NCBI RefSeq assembly: GCF_030269925.1
Contig: NC_085107.1
Coordinates: forward strand, 7,502,001 to 7,566,000
DNA length: 64,000 bases
Origin: Bombyx mori
Taxonomy: Eukaryota; Arthropoda; Insecta; Lepidoptera; Bombycidae
Direction of reading: 5' to 3'
Shown: positions 27,601 to 39,807 of the stretch, piece by piece
Layout of the letters: each line of letters starts with the position of its first letter
How positions within the stretch are numbered: position 1 is the stretch's first letter
The notes under the pieces: model-generated
What the model was told of the DNA's origin: nothing
Seen by the model: only the letters and a program-made list of their open reading frames with translations
Databases searched by the model: none
Program-made: the position numbers and the translations under genes

Positions 27601-30599
27601 ACCGGCACCGTACTCTTGTCATCAACACAAGACCTGCATTGAGCGTTTCATCAAACATTCACATTAAATGGAAACGTCAGCAGTATATACGAATTTCATT
27701 AAATAATAATATCGATGTCACCGTGTGTTTTATTTGACGTGATGAATACTAAAAGAATATACATATGTACGTCTAGCTGTGTATAAATTGAGGAGATGCA
27801 CAATCACCTTAATAAACAGAACATATAATTTTTTATTTACTGCTTGGTGAGGTCGTAAGGTTCAGTTTGGCTTGTGCCGGCGGATCAGTTAGAGAAAAAC
27901 GTTTTTCCTTCGTAAATGTATTTTGACAGCTACCGCTTAATCGTAAAGTTAATTGAGACTACGTTTTTAAGTTCAAAATCGCAAAACAGAATCACCACCG
28001 CTATTATTGATATTCAAATGGAAATACAGTAGGTAGAGAAAAAAAAAATGATAGGGTCCTGAAAGAATATTTCGAAAAGCAAAGTCTAATTTTCTAATGC
28101 CAATTCACTGAATATTGTTTTATGATTGAATACAGTAATTTTGCATCGCTATGTGAATTTTGATTCAATTCATAAAAACCCTCAAAATTAAAGTCGTCTC
28201 AGACGCACGAGCATAATATGACGTGAGGAGATTTTGGCGCGTAAGTTGGTGCAAAATTTCGTATCTCGATTAGACGTCTCCTTTATAATTAGTTCGCTGA
28301 TTTTGATTAATTCAGAGCTAATAATTAATTAATTATATAATATAATATGGTACTTACTATACGTGCGTGTACGCATCGCCCGTATACCTTTAACGCGAAA
28401 CCAAATTCTAAATCACATTTAATAAACATTAGCGTAATAAACAAAATGTATTGTGAAAATAAAAATCAAATTAGATAAACTAAGATAATTTGTTATAATA
28501 GTATAATATCATATAATTCTATGAAGTTAATCAATAAAAAATGTATAACCAAACTAGTCGCTCCTTTAGTATAGACAACGTAAACCTTAATTGCATTAAT
28601 TGTAATGAAATTAAAATAAAAACATAAAAAAAAACATTAAAATGTTTTTGAAACGCAAGTGACTATTGTGCAATATTTATTTATGTTTGACCAAAAATTA
28701 AACAGTCGTTACATCACTATGAAGAAGTCACGAAAGTTTTAATTTAAAATTTAAATTAAAATTTAAATCTTTGTCACTTGCTGTGTCAAGAAAGTTAAAT
28801 GTAAACTGCCTTTGAGGTTTTTTGCTAATATGTCGTACCCGATTTGAATAGTAATTAGTATTACATTTTTATGTAGCCTGCAATAAGCACTATCATTGTA
28901 TTAAATAAAGCTATGTGAAAAAATCTATTAATTACTTCCAAAGATTAGTATATTCGTTTTGCTCATAACTTAAAACTGAAGTGGTATGTGCCAAAATCTG
29001 AGACTGTGAGATAATATGTTGTTTTCGTGGTTAATGGTGAAATGTTTTTTTTTAAAATCAACCGTTAAAACGAATAGGATCTTTTTTTTCATGAAAGTAA
29101 ATAACTAACTCCATTCTAATCTACGAAGCACTCAACACTGGAATTGGTAAATTTAAATATTTTAAATATACATGGTCTTAAACACATCAACTTTTAGTAC
29201 ATTTCCAGCTATTATAATATTTAGTGTAGTCTTAAATAAAACATGCAAACATTCAGACATATAAATTTATATAATAACGCAATGTTTCTTCTCTAAAGTC
29301 GGTCATAAAATATCCAAATTAAATGCGCACGTGCAAGAAATTGGTAGAACATCGACTCGTCGTGTGAATTTCTAGAATAATAAGAATATGTGTTCTTATA
29401 TCCGACACGTTGCGCTTAATAGTACAAAATTAATATAGAATCAAAGCATGAACACATATATTTGCATTTCGTTAAAATTCTATACTTTTTCACCTCGTCT
29501 ACAATTGCTTTACCTTATTTAAAAGTTGTCGTTTTGGGAGATGTTAATGCAATAGGTAAGTTTGATCGTTTACAAAATTTGTTGAACGATATCAATGAAT
29601 ATTTCAAAGCACTGTTTGGCCGCTTTGGATAACACCGTCCGTGTGAAAAAGTATGTACAATTCAATGTGAGAAAACAAAACTACGTAGCTTTAACTAGGA
29701 TTAATTTAAGACACATAAATATTATTTTTATATCATCTCATCGTACATAATAGAGAACTAGTTTTTTAAACAATGTTATCAGTAGTCCTGTTATAAATGT
29801 ATATGAATTCACATGACGGTACGGATGAATTTTATGACATTACGTACACAGATTATTTTGATCACGTAATTTACAATATGCTAAAATAAACTCAATATAT
29901 ATATATATATATATATATATAATAATGCCAAAACAAAGAGGCTAGTTTTTGAAAGTGTTAAAATTTTAAAAGCAATGCAGAGTATTTATACATACATTCT
30001 GAGCGAAACCATAGTTGTTTTATTCGTTGGTACCGAAACATGTGAATCAGTACTAATCTCAATCGATGTAGATCAAATATAAAGCAATACCATTTTACCA
30101 TGTGCTACTTGCAGTGCTTTATTTTCACTAATTTCCATTTCAATGTAGATAATTTTGGCAATAAACATATTCTAAAATAATTTATAAAGTTTTGTAATTT
30201 AAAAAAAAAACGTTTAAAGAATTTGTTTAGATAATTAGTGTTCTGTAAATTTAGAGACTTATATTTCTGTACTTATTAATATTTTTCAGATTTATCTTTC
30301 TCGACTCAAGTCAAAATTAATCGTGTCGTTGTGGTTAATGATATTGCTCAAACTGATTAACTTTAAAAAAGTAGTTACATTGTACCAAATTTAGTTCTGT
30401 GATCCAATAAAGTATATGATCTGCACTTATGATTTTTTATTTATGCAGCCAATTAAACCTCACGTTTTTGGACCGAAGCCATATGTTTGCAAATCTTGTG
30501 CAAATATTGTCGTTCTTAAATTGGCTTGTATATTCACTACAAAAAGTGCAATCGAGATAATAAAATAAATATACATTGATATTGGAATACATTTTAAAT
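24692..30599. other. AT-rich stretch following Rdl, no gene recognised
   Basis: The first part is presumably the Rdl 3' UTR; many AATAAA words make the end undecidable. At 27540-27665 a GC-richer patch holds a 39-codon frame (GIDAENESHDLMTAAGGNLG onward) with no clear splice sites or family. An (AT)n tract lies at 29888. Confidence 0.4.
29888..29922. repeat. (AT)n microsatellite
   Basis: About 14 uninterrupted AT dinucleotides in gene-free AT-rich DNA. Confidence 0.95.
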
Positions 30600-30830
30600 T
30601 GAAGATCATTCATTTGCCTGCCCTTCTCCCAGTCACCTGGGGTCGGTGCAAAACGTTTTCTCCTTCCATACTCCTTCTATCATATACCATTTCTTCGCTC
30701 ACTCCCCTCTTACACATATCGTCTTTCACGCAATCCATCCATTTCTTCTTAGGTCTATCTCTTCCTCTATATCCTTCCACATTCATAATTAACACTCTTT
30801 TTTTAAGTAACACTTTCTCACCAACATTTT
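30600..30830 (-). mobile_element. RTE-like LINE 3' fragment
   Basis: Minus strand encodes KKRVLIMNVEGYRGRDRPKK then KWMDCVKDDMCKRGVSEEMV, the C-terminal signature of lepidopteran RTE-type LINEs. The frame then decays before the usual ADP end. Confidence 0.75.
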
Positions 30831-33787
30831 AAATTGAAGATATTTCTCAATATTCATGTCCATACCGAACTTCCTCTATACAAATTTTCTTCATTCATTC
30901 AATAAAATTCTGAATTATTCAATTGGGAAAACTATTTTTCTTAGTTAAGTTTGTTTATAGTTCTGGACATAAATTTGAGTACAAAAATATATATTATAAT
31001 TATCGGGAAACTTTGCATATCAATAAATTTAACTTGCAAGTAACCCAATAAACATCAGCAGCATTAATCCTACAGTAAAACTTGGGTAGGTACAATAAAT
31101 GGTACCTATATAATGCACAATTGTTCTCATCGAAGATTCAAAGAATAATTAAACATTTTGCAGAAATCACTACATCGACAAACATTACATTAAATATAAG
31201 AACAGGATATTTATTATCAAAATATAGTAGTATTGAAAATAAATTCAAATATACACAAAATATTCAAGAGGTAATAAGTTTTAAATGAAGCTCTTAGATT
31301 TTAAATTATCCAAAAATTTGATAGATACACAACACCTTTTGGTTAAGTCGAAACTTACTTTTATAAATAGCACATAGACAAAGCTTGATAAAAAAAAAGC
31401 TCGGTTCTAGGCTTACAGAACAATCAACATTACCAAATCTCTGATATCTGTACAAATTAATGTCTTCTATGGAAATATATATACTTTTTTAGATCATCAT
31501 ATTTTTGTTGTACAGTATAGACGGTAATACCAATATAGTACTTGTCGTAATTAATATCAAAATATTTTTTTTAATCTGTCTCAATTTCAGTTTTTTCATT
31601 GATAAGAATATTAGATAATAGCATGAATTGTATCTCGTTAGTATTTTGATAGTATTAGTAGTTTAGTTAGTATTTCAGATAGCAGTATGCCTAGTTGTCA
31701 TTCGGTCTTGTGGGACGTGGGATAGTTATTTAACAAAAGTTTATTTCTATCGAAATTACAACTTTACACGTGCTTGACTTTAGGGTTCACATAATAAAAC
31801 AGAAAAAACATAAACATAAATACTAAAACAAATCTTTAGGCTCCAGTGACCACTTAAAATACTTCAAAACGGCGGTACTGATCATATATTTAACAAAATG
31901 AGCTATATATAGAAAGTCTAGAACTGTAAATTCTCAATTACAAGCGAACCCATAGGGAATAACTAGTCATCTAAGTTTTTATCAAGAGGCGAAATTTAAT
32001 TACCGCTTCATCCATCGTCTTTATTAAAGCGATCTATCTAACACCTAATTTAATTCTGCCTGTCTGAGATCCGCTACGACACGCGTGTATTTTAGGACTG
32101 AATTCAACCTAAAGATAGACCACTTCCAATATATCATAAGATATAAGCGACGATAACGCATCTGTTTTGGAGGAGTTCAAAATTAAAATTCCCTGCAGCG
32201 TTCCGAAATCGAGTTCTACATTACTTTGGACATATTGCATCTTCAGCTTCTACAAGGTTACCAATAAAGAATTTTCTTCGAATTAACGAGTCATACACAC
32301 CGTTAAAACTGCCTTCACAATTTAATGTCGCGCATTTATTGACACTATCTTAAAGTTCTTTAATAGAAAAGATGGTTGGCACTTATCCAACACCTGGGAT
32401 TCTATTATCTTGATGATGAAAACCCAAGCCAAGCAAACTATCAGACCTCAAGATATTATATAAAATGTAATTTAAAACTCTAGTAACATTTTTTATACAG
32501 AAATAGAATAGAATGTCGACGAATTCCTTTTAGATATCACCTTTGTTGTCCGTGACCACGAAAATATTAAAGTACTCAAAACTTCGGGAATATTATAATG
32601 ACAATTGTAATATTAAGCCGTAAAAGTACTTTTAATATTGGCAATGAACATAAAAGCGTTGAGCGTCCTATGTTGATTAGCCCATTGAGGGTAAGAGATC
32701 CAAAGAACAAAATTCCAAGCTATAGCTGGATAAGATATCGGAACCTATAGATCCATTAGGTCAGTAATGTAATGGAAAGACAACAAAAAATCCGTTATTA
32801 TAGAAATGTTCTTGAGAAATTAAAGAAAAATTTAGATGACGCACCAGATATAATATGGCAATATATAGATAGTGGTATTGTCATATATTGCAATAAAAGA
32901 ATAGTTGAAAAAGTAGGCGACCTTTTGATCATATTAAAGTGTCAATTGTAGACTAAGGCTTCCATATTAAACAATAATACCGTAAAATTATATTCTTAAA
33001 ATTTTGCACACATCAACGCCTTATTGTTTTTAGCGACTATTGTGAATTGAAATGGATAGATAGCAATATTATCATATATCATCGAAGCAGTCTTACGTTT
33101 CATCTTCAAGCGTGAGACATTTACACTCACAAAGATACCTAAGTCAAGTTCCAGAACTACACAAATACATAAATCACAAATACTAGATGTTACATGAACA
33201 TGAAGCGATGGGTCTTACAAAATAACCCCAAAAATATAAATGCCACTGTGAAATTGCAGAGGTAAAATTGAACTATGAAGTTTTGAATAATCGACATTTA
33301 CGATACCGATTCTGAACGCCAATATATTGGCGAGCTGAAACAATAAATACGGCATATTCACCGTTGGAGGCAATATGCATGAAACTGAATTTTTATTGAA
33401 GCGAAAACATGACCCAGTTCGGTAGTTTAATTTCACGGCACGATACTGATGCAAATCTAGTGATGCCTGGCTATGACTTAGATATTTATAAGCTCATCCT
33501 TTTTTTTCTCTTTTATATTACAACTGCGTAGAGCGGTTTTTAATACTTTTAATTCAGAACGATAATACGGTACAGCACAATTTTGAATGACGACTTGAAA
33601 AAAAAAAAAGAAAGGACTCGGCCTGAGAATATTTAAGAACTAATATATCAAAATCATTCTTAAGAAGTATTTGATTGATTGATAATATAAGCAAACACGG
33701 GGGGAATCACCACATACATAATAATATGTATAATAACAGTTGGTATGTTGCGTTCTGGTAAATGAGCGTGGACTGTATTAAAATTTA
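30831..33787. other. No gene recognised
   Basis: AT-rich; a 79-codon minus frame at 33215-33454 has no recognisable family and looks accidental. It ends at the Jockey insertion. Confidence 0.4.
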
Positions 33788-33794
33788 TTATTTT

Positions 33795-33825
<31 letters not shown>

Positions 33826-34019
33826 CCTACCTATGCTGATAGCCTTGAGAGGCTATTTCAGCTTCACCCTAACGTTAGTAGGTGAGCTCGCGGGGCTCAA
33901 CCGGAGAGTTGCTAACACTGACCCTAGCAAGAGCAGTGCTTCGCAGAATCTACCACCGGATCGGAAACGCGACCCACTGAGAAGATCCGGCGAGAAACTC
34001 AGTGGGCTGTGTCTATGGG

Positions 34020-36902
34020 TTAGTTCGCTCGTCGAGCCCTTCGTCGCAAGCGACGGGTTCGACGAGGACGGTGACCGGTGCTTGTGGTGCCTAAAAGCAC
34101 CGTTAATGGATCAGGAGGATCCGTAATGACGTGCTTTGGGCGACGTCGACGGTTTACCATTCGGTCTACTGGGTCGGGTATGTAATTTCCAGCGGCTACG
34201 ATGAGAGGGTTCTCATGTCGTGCCGCCTTCTCAAAATGGCGTAGCGATGCCGACTGTAGATACTTACTAAAAGAGTCGAGCTCCAGGTCGTCGTGGAGAT
34301 CCACATTCCTAAGGAACCAAGGCGCTCCGACGGCTATCCTGCAGAATCGTGATTGAATAACCTGAAGGGATTTCAAGTTGGTGCGGGCTGCGTGAGCGAA
34401 CACTACGCTTGCATACGTCATGACGGGGCGTATACAAGTTTTGTAGAGAGTTACCTTATTACGGAGGGACAGTTTGCTTCGACTACAAAGCATTGGATAG
34501 AGTCGTCCTAGAATAAACGCGGCGCGGTCGCGTACCGTTTTTATATGGGGACGGAATGTCATCCCTCTGTCGAGGGTGACGCCTAGATATTTGACCTTCG
34601 AGACCCACGGAATGGGCTGGCCAAAGAGAGTGATGGGACTAACGGCGGAGGTGTTTGCGCGCCTACTACGGAGTGGGATGCTCGAAGTGATGTTCGGAGG
34701 GCGACCCCTTTTGAAGAGCACCGCTGCGCTTTTCGTGGGGTTGATGTCTATTCGCCACTTCCGGAACCACTGTCCCAGGGTGGCTACTGCGATCTGGAGT
34801 CGCCGATGAAGCAGCGACATCTTCCTACACGAGTAGTAGATAGCCGTGTCATCGGCGAAGAGCGCTAGATGGGTCTCCGGAGACCGGGGTATATCATTGA
34901 TATACAAACTAAATAATAACGGGGAGAGCGCGGAGCCTTGCGGGACTCCGGCGGTCAGTTGACGGGGACGAGAACGAGTTCCCTCTACTCGATATCGAAA
35001 CGAACGGTTCGACAAGAAGTCTCGTATGATGAGCACGAGTCTGTCTGGCACTCCCATGTTGTACAGTTTATAAATTAAACCGTTGTGCCAGACTTTGTCG
35101 AACGCCTTCGCGATGTCGAAGAAGAGGGCGCCGGTCGGGATTTGTTTACGCCTATTTAGTCCTATCAGAATGTGCTCCGTGAGGCGGTGCACTTGTTGTA
35201 CGCACGAGTGTTTTGAGCGGAATCCGAACTGTTCGTCTATGAGAATTTTGTTCGCGGTAACAAAATCCCAGAGGCGTTTCCTAAGGAGCCGTTCGTAAAT
35301 TTTTCCTATCGTCGAGAGGAGACTAATCGGACGGTAACTAGAAGTTTCGTTTGTCGGTTTGCCCGGCTTATGTATACCGATAACGTCCGCTTCTTTCCAC
35401 ACCGCGGGAAAGATGCAGTGCGTCATAGCGGCATTTAAAATTGTAGCCAACATTGCTATCAGTTGGACTGGCAAGAGTTTTAGCGCGCGGTTGTGGATGC
35501 CGTCGGAGCCGGGTGCCTTCCTAGGTTGTAGGTTGTGGATCGCGTCTCTAACTTCGTCAGTGGTAATGGGGGGTAACGCGTCCGAGGGCGGCAGGGAAGC
35601 TCTGCGCTCGACCTCCCTGTCGACTAACTCGGTGTGTTCGGGGTCCGCGTGTTGAGTGCTGGTGGTGCACTGCTCTTGCAGTGCATCGGCCAGCAGCTCA
35701 GCCTTGTCATCGTCATCGAATGCCGGTGGTTGGCCTGAAGGGCGTACGAGGGGAGGCATAGTAGCGGTAGTTTCGGATTTGAGAGTCCTAGCTAGTCGCC
35801 AGTATGCTTGGTGGGAGGGCGCGAGTTGTTCTAAATAACTATGCCAATTATCGTTACGCGCGTCGCTTAAGCGGGAGTGGACTTCGCGTTGTAGACGACG
35901 CATCCGAATCCGGTTTGAATGCGTGGGAAGACGATCGTAGGCCCGGATTGCCGCGTTCCTAACTCTTAAGAGATTCCTAAGATCGGGGGACAGTCTGATG
36001 CGGTGGAAGCTGTCCTCCACATCGACTTCTTTAGAAGATCTAATGATCGCGGAAGATATGTGATCGGTAATGATGTTTATGGATTCGACGGTGTCCTCGG
36101 GGGATAGATTCGAATCCGGGCCGTAAGGGAGGATTGGCGGAGCGGTGTCGGCTAGGCACGTGCCCAGCTTATTCCAATCCACCATGGTCCTCGTAACAGT
36201 GACTGGGTTGTGGGGGCGACCGAGCTGCATAACGACAGGTCGGTGGTCTGAGTCGAGCTCTGACATTGCTTCGATGGAACGCAAGCGCAGAGTTACGTTC
36301 CTAAGCAATGCCAGGTCTATAGTGCTCGGACGGAGCGCGATGTTATACGGATAACATGTTGGAGTTGGGGGACCGACTATTTCGAAGGTGAGGTCGTCTA
36401 TAAACGCGTCGAGACGCCTACCGTTAACGTTTGTACGATGGCAGTTCCACCTAGTGTGGTGGCAATTTAAATCGCCTGCCAGGATGACAGAGTCTCCCAT
36501 GCCGAGCAGTGACTCGATGTCACTGCTCAGGAGGGGCTTGTCCGGGGGGAGATAAACGGATGCGATGACGATCGGCTGGTGTCCCGTCAGCGAGATACGG
36601 CACACTGACGCCTCGATATGTGAGAGCGAGGGAGTATCGAGAGGGACAACGTGCAGGGCCCGCCTATAGTAAATGGCAGTCCCGCCTTTGGAGGCGGTGA
36701 GTCTGTCATTCCTAACCATGACGTAATTCGCGACTTTCGGGTCACGACGCGAGGGCTTCAGACAGGTTTCCTGCACTAATAGGATATCTACAAGATTGTC
36801 GCGGAGGAATTCAAAAATTTGATCGCGTTGCCGCGCGAGTCCGTTAGCATTGTAGAATGCTAACGTAAGGGAATACGGTTTTTCTCTACCTTTTTGCGCC
36901 AT
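34020..36902 (-). CDS. Jockey-type LINE ORF2: endonuclease-reverse transcriptase, intact frame
   Basis: 960 codons from an ATG at 36902 without a stop. N-terminal endonuclease: LAFYNANGLARQRDQIFEFL, LLVQETCLKP, VILAGDLNCHHTRWNC, SELDSDHRPVV. Reverse transcriptase: SSYRPISLLSTIGKIYERLL, FGFRSKHSCVQQVHRLTEHI, LFFDIAKAFDKVWHNGLIYK, TAGVPQGSALSPLLFSLYIN, and the catalytic FADDTAIY. The C-terminus is strongly basic. Only about 18 bp separate the start from the end of ORF1, the usual Jockey arrangement. Catalytic residues are present, but the copy lacks its 5' promoter and most of ORF1, so it is probably not autonomous. Confidence 0.93.
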   Translation of the reverse strand: MAQKGREKPYSLTLAFYNANGLARQRDQIFEFLRDNLVDILLVQETCLKPSRRDPKVANYVMVRNDRLTASKGGTAIYYRRALHVVPLDTPSLSHIEASVCRISLTGHQPIVIASVYLPPDKPLLSSDIESLLGMGDSVILAGDLNCHHTRWNCHRTNVNGRRLDAFIDDLTFEIVGPPTPTCYPYNIALRPSTIDLALLRNVTLRLRSIEAMSELDSDHRPVVMQLGRPHNPVTVTRTMVDWNKLGTCLADTAPPILPYGPDSNLSPEDTVESINIITDHISSAIIRSSKEVDVEDSFHRIRLSPDLRNLLRVRNAAIRAYDRLPTHSNRIRMRRLQREVHSRLSDARNDNWHSYLEQLAPSHQAYWRLARTLKSETTATMPPLVRPSGQPPAFDDDDKAELLADALQEQCTTSTQHADPEHTELVDREVERRASLPPSDALPPITTDEVRDAIHNLQPRKAPGSDGIHNRALKLLPVQLIAMLATILNAAMTHCIFPAVWKEADVIGIHKPGKPTNETSSYRPISLLSTIGKIYERLLRKRLWDFVTANKILIDEQFGFRSKHSCVQQVHRLTEHILIGLNRRKQIPTGALFFDIAKAFDKVWHNGLIYKLYNMGVPDRLVLIIRDFLSNRSFRYRVEGTRSRPRQLTAGVPQGSALSPLLFSLYINDIPRSPETHLALFADDTAIYYSCRKMSLLHRRLQIAVATLGQWFRKWRIDINPTKSAAVLFKRGRPPNITSSIPLRSRRANTSAVSPITLFGQPIPWVSKVKYLGVTLDRGMTFRPHIKTVRDRAAFILGRLYPMLCSRSKLSLRNKVTLYKTCIRPVMTYASVVFAHAARTNLKSLQVIQSRFCRIAVGAPWFLRNVDLHDDLELDSFSKYLQSASLRHFEKAARHENPLIVAAGNYIPDPVDRMVNRRRRPKHVITDPPDPLTVLLGTTSTGHRPRRTRRLRRRARRAN

Positions 36903-36920
36903 TGATTACCGGTAAAGATT

Positions 36921-37350
36921 TTATAACGTACGCGACACGGACTCATAAACGTCCATGTGATCGAACGCGGCCGCGAGCCGCTGTTCGGGGGTTGTCGACC
37001 TACGGATAGCGTCAGCGAACGATCGCAGACGGTCGAAGTTCACCGCGGTGACGAAGTCGCGCACGAGCGCGAAGTCGTTGGCGGCAGAGGGTTGCGGGGG
37101 ACGGAACGCGGGCGCGGGGCGAGGTGCGAGCAGGGGCTGAGGCGCGGGGCGTGTCGCGAGCGGGGGCGGGGGTGCGGTTTGCGTTCCCGCCTTCGTATAC
37201 GGCAGCGGCTTTTTCCACGCTGAAACCGTGGGAACTGCAGCCGGCACGAAGGCAGGTTTCGGCACTGAGGGTGCCGAAGTCTTTGGGCCGACGGTTCGCG
37301 GAGCTGGGTGGGTTGGGCGTTTTCGCGGAGCCCTGGGACATCCACGGTAG
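36921..37350 (-). pseudogene. Jockey ORF1 (gag-like), C-terminal fragment
   Basis: Reading starts abruptly at the insertion boundary with YRGCPRAPRKRP, the tail of the last CCHC knuckle of Jockey ORF1, an RNA-binding protein. A Pro/Ala-rich stretch (about 37230-37080) and the C-terminus DVYESVSRTL follow. The frame happens to stay open to 37544, but those bases lie beyond the target duplication and belong to host DNA. Confidence 0.82.
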
Positions 37351-37499
37351 TTATTTTTGAGATAATTATTTCTCCTTATATGACAAATTAAAGACTGTAG
37401 CGCTGGATTTGAAAAACAAATAGTGTCATGGCGGAGGTCACTCGTTGACACTTTGACTTCAGAAATTGAATCTGGGATCAAATCACGCTCGGTAACCAG

Positions 37500-37690
37500 T
37501 CTTAAATTAGGATTCCCTGTGCTATGGGTACCAGAGACTGACATACATTATGTACATATAAATATAGATAATAAACACCCAGAGCAAACAAACCTGTTTA
37601 TCACACGAATATTTGCCTGATGCAGGAATCTAACCCACGACTCTGGGCGAACTGTCGGTGCTGCTAACTACTGCACCACCGAGTCGGTTA
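37500..37690 (-). mobile_element. tRNA-related SINE of an old lepidopteran type
   Basis: On the minus strand a tRNA-like head (cgactcggtggtgcagtagt near 37686, B-box-like gggttagattcctg near 37630) is followed by ttcgtgtgataaacaggttt and an AT-rich body. Similar heads occur at 39260-39395, 55086-55300 and 61040-61215. Confidence 0.6.
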
Positions 37691-37747
37691 AAATGTATCA
37701 GTAATTATCTATTTCATGCGACATACGTCATGTCAAAGTCCCGTTAA

Positions 37748-37988
37748 TCTATCTATACTACAGTGGTTTTAACGGATGTTCCGTTATAACTACTGAACCG
37801 TGCATCCGATTACTTGAAACTTGGTATCCATGTAGTAAATACATGTACTTAATGGATAGGCTAATATTTATATGAGTGTTGGATTCCCTACATCAGTTGC
37901 GGGGGCGTTAACGATGGGAATCTTTGTGGGGGTGAGAAATAATAATGTTAATTTTAAATGCCCAGCGAAGCGGACGGGTACAGCTAGT
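37748..37988 (+). mobile_element. Helitron-like non-autonomous element
   Basis: Begins near tctatctatactacagtgg and ends gaagcggacgggtacagctagt. The CTAG end, preceded by a short GC-rich inverted repeat, is typical of Helitron-like elements of Lepidoptera. No coding capacity. Confidence 0.6.
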
Positions 37989-38024
37989 AGATTATAAGTA
38001 TACACTTTTTGTGATTTTAGATTG

Positions 38025-38435
38025 AGACTCTGGGTCTGCGGAGGGACTTCGGTTCCCTCTGTATTTTGTACCGTATGTTCCATGGGGAGTGCTCTGAGGA
38101 ATTGTTCGAGATGATACCGGCATCTCGTTTTTACCATCGCACCGCCCGCCACCGGAGTAGAGTTCATCCGTACTACCTGGAGCCACTGCGGTCATCCACA
38201 GTGCGTTTCCAGAGGTTTTTTTTGCCACGTACCATCCGGCTATGGAATGAGCTCCCCTTCACAGTGTTTCCCGAGCGCTATGACATGTCCTTCTTCAAAC
38301 AAGGCTTGTGGAGAGTATTAGGCGGTAGGCAGCGGCTTGGCTCTGCCCCTGGCATTGCTGAAGTCCATGGGTAACGGTAACCACTCACCATCAGGTGGGC
38401 TGTATGCTCGTCTGCCTACAAGGGCAATAAAGAAA
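38025..38435 (+). mobile_element. CR1-type LINE 3' fragment
   Basis: Plus-sense. It encodes the ORF2 C-terminus in one open frame (MFHGECSEELFEMIPASRFY at 38072 onward, then RTARHRSRVHPYYLEPLRSS), then the family 3' UTR, ending near caataaagaaaa. Very similar to the intact copy at 11608. Confidence 0.9.
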
Positions 38436-38793
38436 ATTGGCTATTTATTAGTATGGCATTAAAAACGAATGTTCTAATCAAGCTTCAACAAGTTCATTTT
38501 TATAAATTTAACTTCCAATGCGGCTAAACATTGCAATACTATTGCATTAAAAAATATATTCAAATACACTCAAAGCGATTGGTAAAATTAACTTGAAAGC
38601 AATATTCGAATGTAAAATACGAATCGAATGTTGTTCAAGCCGCGGGCAAAATTTTTAAATATTTCATAAGCGGAAAAACACACGTGTGGCATCGTATCGT
38701 CAAATGAAACACTTTTCGTATTAGAGGCTTGTTTAAACAATATGAAACTCAAAGTTTATTTAAAAATTTCGTGTTTCGCAATTATGATTAAAT

Positions 38794-38921
38794 ACTGAGA
38801 CCGTAGGACTTATATCTCAAGGTGGGTGGCGCATTTACGTTGTAGATGTCTATGGGCTCCAGTAACCACTTAACATCAGGTGGGCTGTGAGCTCGTCCAC
38901 CCATCTAAACAATAAAAAAAA
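38794..38921 (+). mobile_element. Bm1 SINE, 3' half
   Basis: Plus-sense, starting at actgagaccgtaggacttat and ending in the A tail; strongly 5'-truncated. Confidence 0.9.
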
Positions 38922-39259
38922 TTGTTGCCCATACCTAATTATTTTTCAAACAATACTTTTAATTGACGGCGCAACTGGATTAATATAGTTTAAAAAAAGT
39001 ACTCAACCGTTAAAACTCCGTGGCTTGCACGAATTCATTCAGTTTCGATTTAGGTAAATTATGAACTCAGTTTAAGCACAAATAAATCGTGTTTGCGGTT
39101 TGTACGATTTTTTTATTGTTAAACTTAGATTTAGAGAATCTCTGTATAGAAATATAACTGAACTAGTTTGATTCAGTTTAGGTGTTGTTTTTCATAGCAT
39201 ATCTAGCCATACAATAGATTTCCTATTGGGGAATGGGAAACAGAAACTGATTAGTTACA

Positions 39260-39395
39260 TACACATCATATAGATATTAAAAATAAACAAACGTGTTCGT
39301 CACATGAATGTCGCTTGAATGACCGAAGTGAGAATCAAACCAACGAACCTCAGTCCAACCGTCAGGACGATAACAACTGAACCACCAGGGCAGTG
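39260..39395 (-). mobile_element. tRNA-related SINE, same family as 37500
   Basis: Minus strand head with ccctggtggttcagttgtta, then a B-box-like region and cattcatgtgacgaacacg. Diverged. Confidence 0.5.
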
Positions 39396-39807
39396 AAAGT
39401 TGCTGCCTAAGTTATTCCCTTGTTAAAATCCGCTTAATAGTTACAGAGATTGCGCCAACTAAAAAACAGGCAGATTTACAGACAGAAAATAATTATACAA
39501 AGTTATTGGAAGGTGTTTTTTAATAATTCTTTAGTTACCGCCTTTCTATTCTTATTACCTCCTTCCAGTGTACGGACACAACGGATTCAACAGTTTTATT
39601 ATATTTTATTGACTATTAGCGTACGTAAACATCTTAGTTAGCAGCCCAACGTTTGAAACACCACCTTCGTATTGTTCGGATTTTGTTTTACTTTAATTTA
39701 TTCAATGAGAAAATACAACCGAATAACTGTTGATCGTATTACACCCACACCCAACTTACACTGATTCTGTCTCAGTAGGGATCCCCGGGGCGCCATTTGG
39801 TTATGCT

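Larger units (their letters stand above)
33788..37360 (-). mobile_element. Jockey-type LINE, 5'-truncated in ORF1, with 10-bp target duplication
   Basis: The decamer ttatttttga occurs at 33788-33797 and 37351-37360, flanking the element exactly. The left copy is followed by a T run of about 28 (the poly(A) tail in element sense) and the right copy borders the truncated ORF1. It contains the end of ORF1 and complete ORF2. Further pieces of this family or its relatives lie at 46845-47007 and 58772-59228. Confidence 0.92.

Noticed and set aside
33215..33454. 79-codon minus frame
   Set aside because: No recognisable motif, ordinary AT-rich composition and no splice or promoter context.
37351..37544. 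N-terminal part of the 207-codon minus frame before Jockey ORF1
   Set aside because: It lies outside the 10-bp target duplication, so it is host DNA read through by chance.
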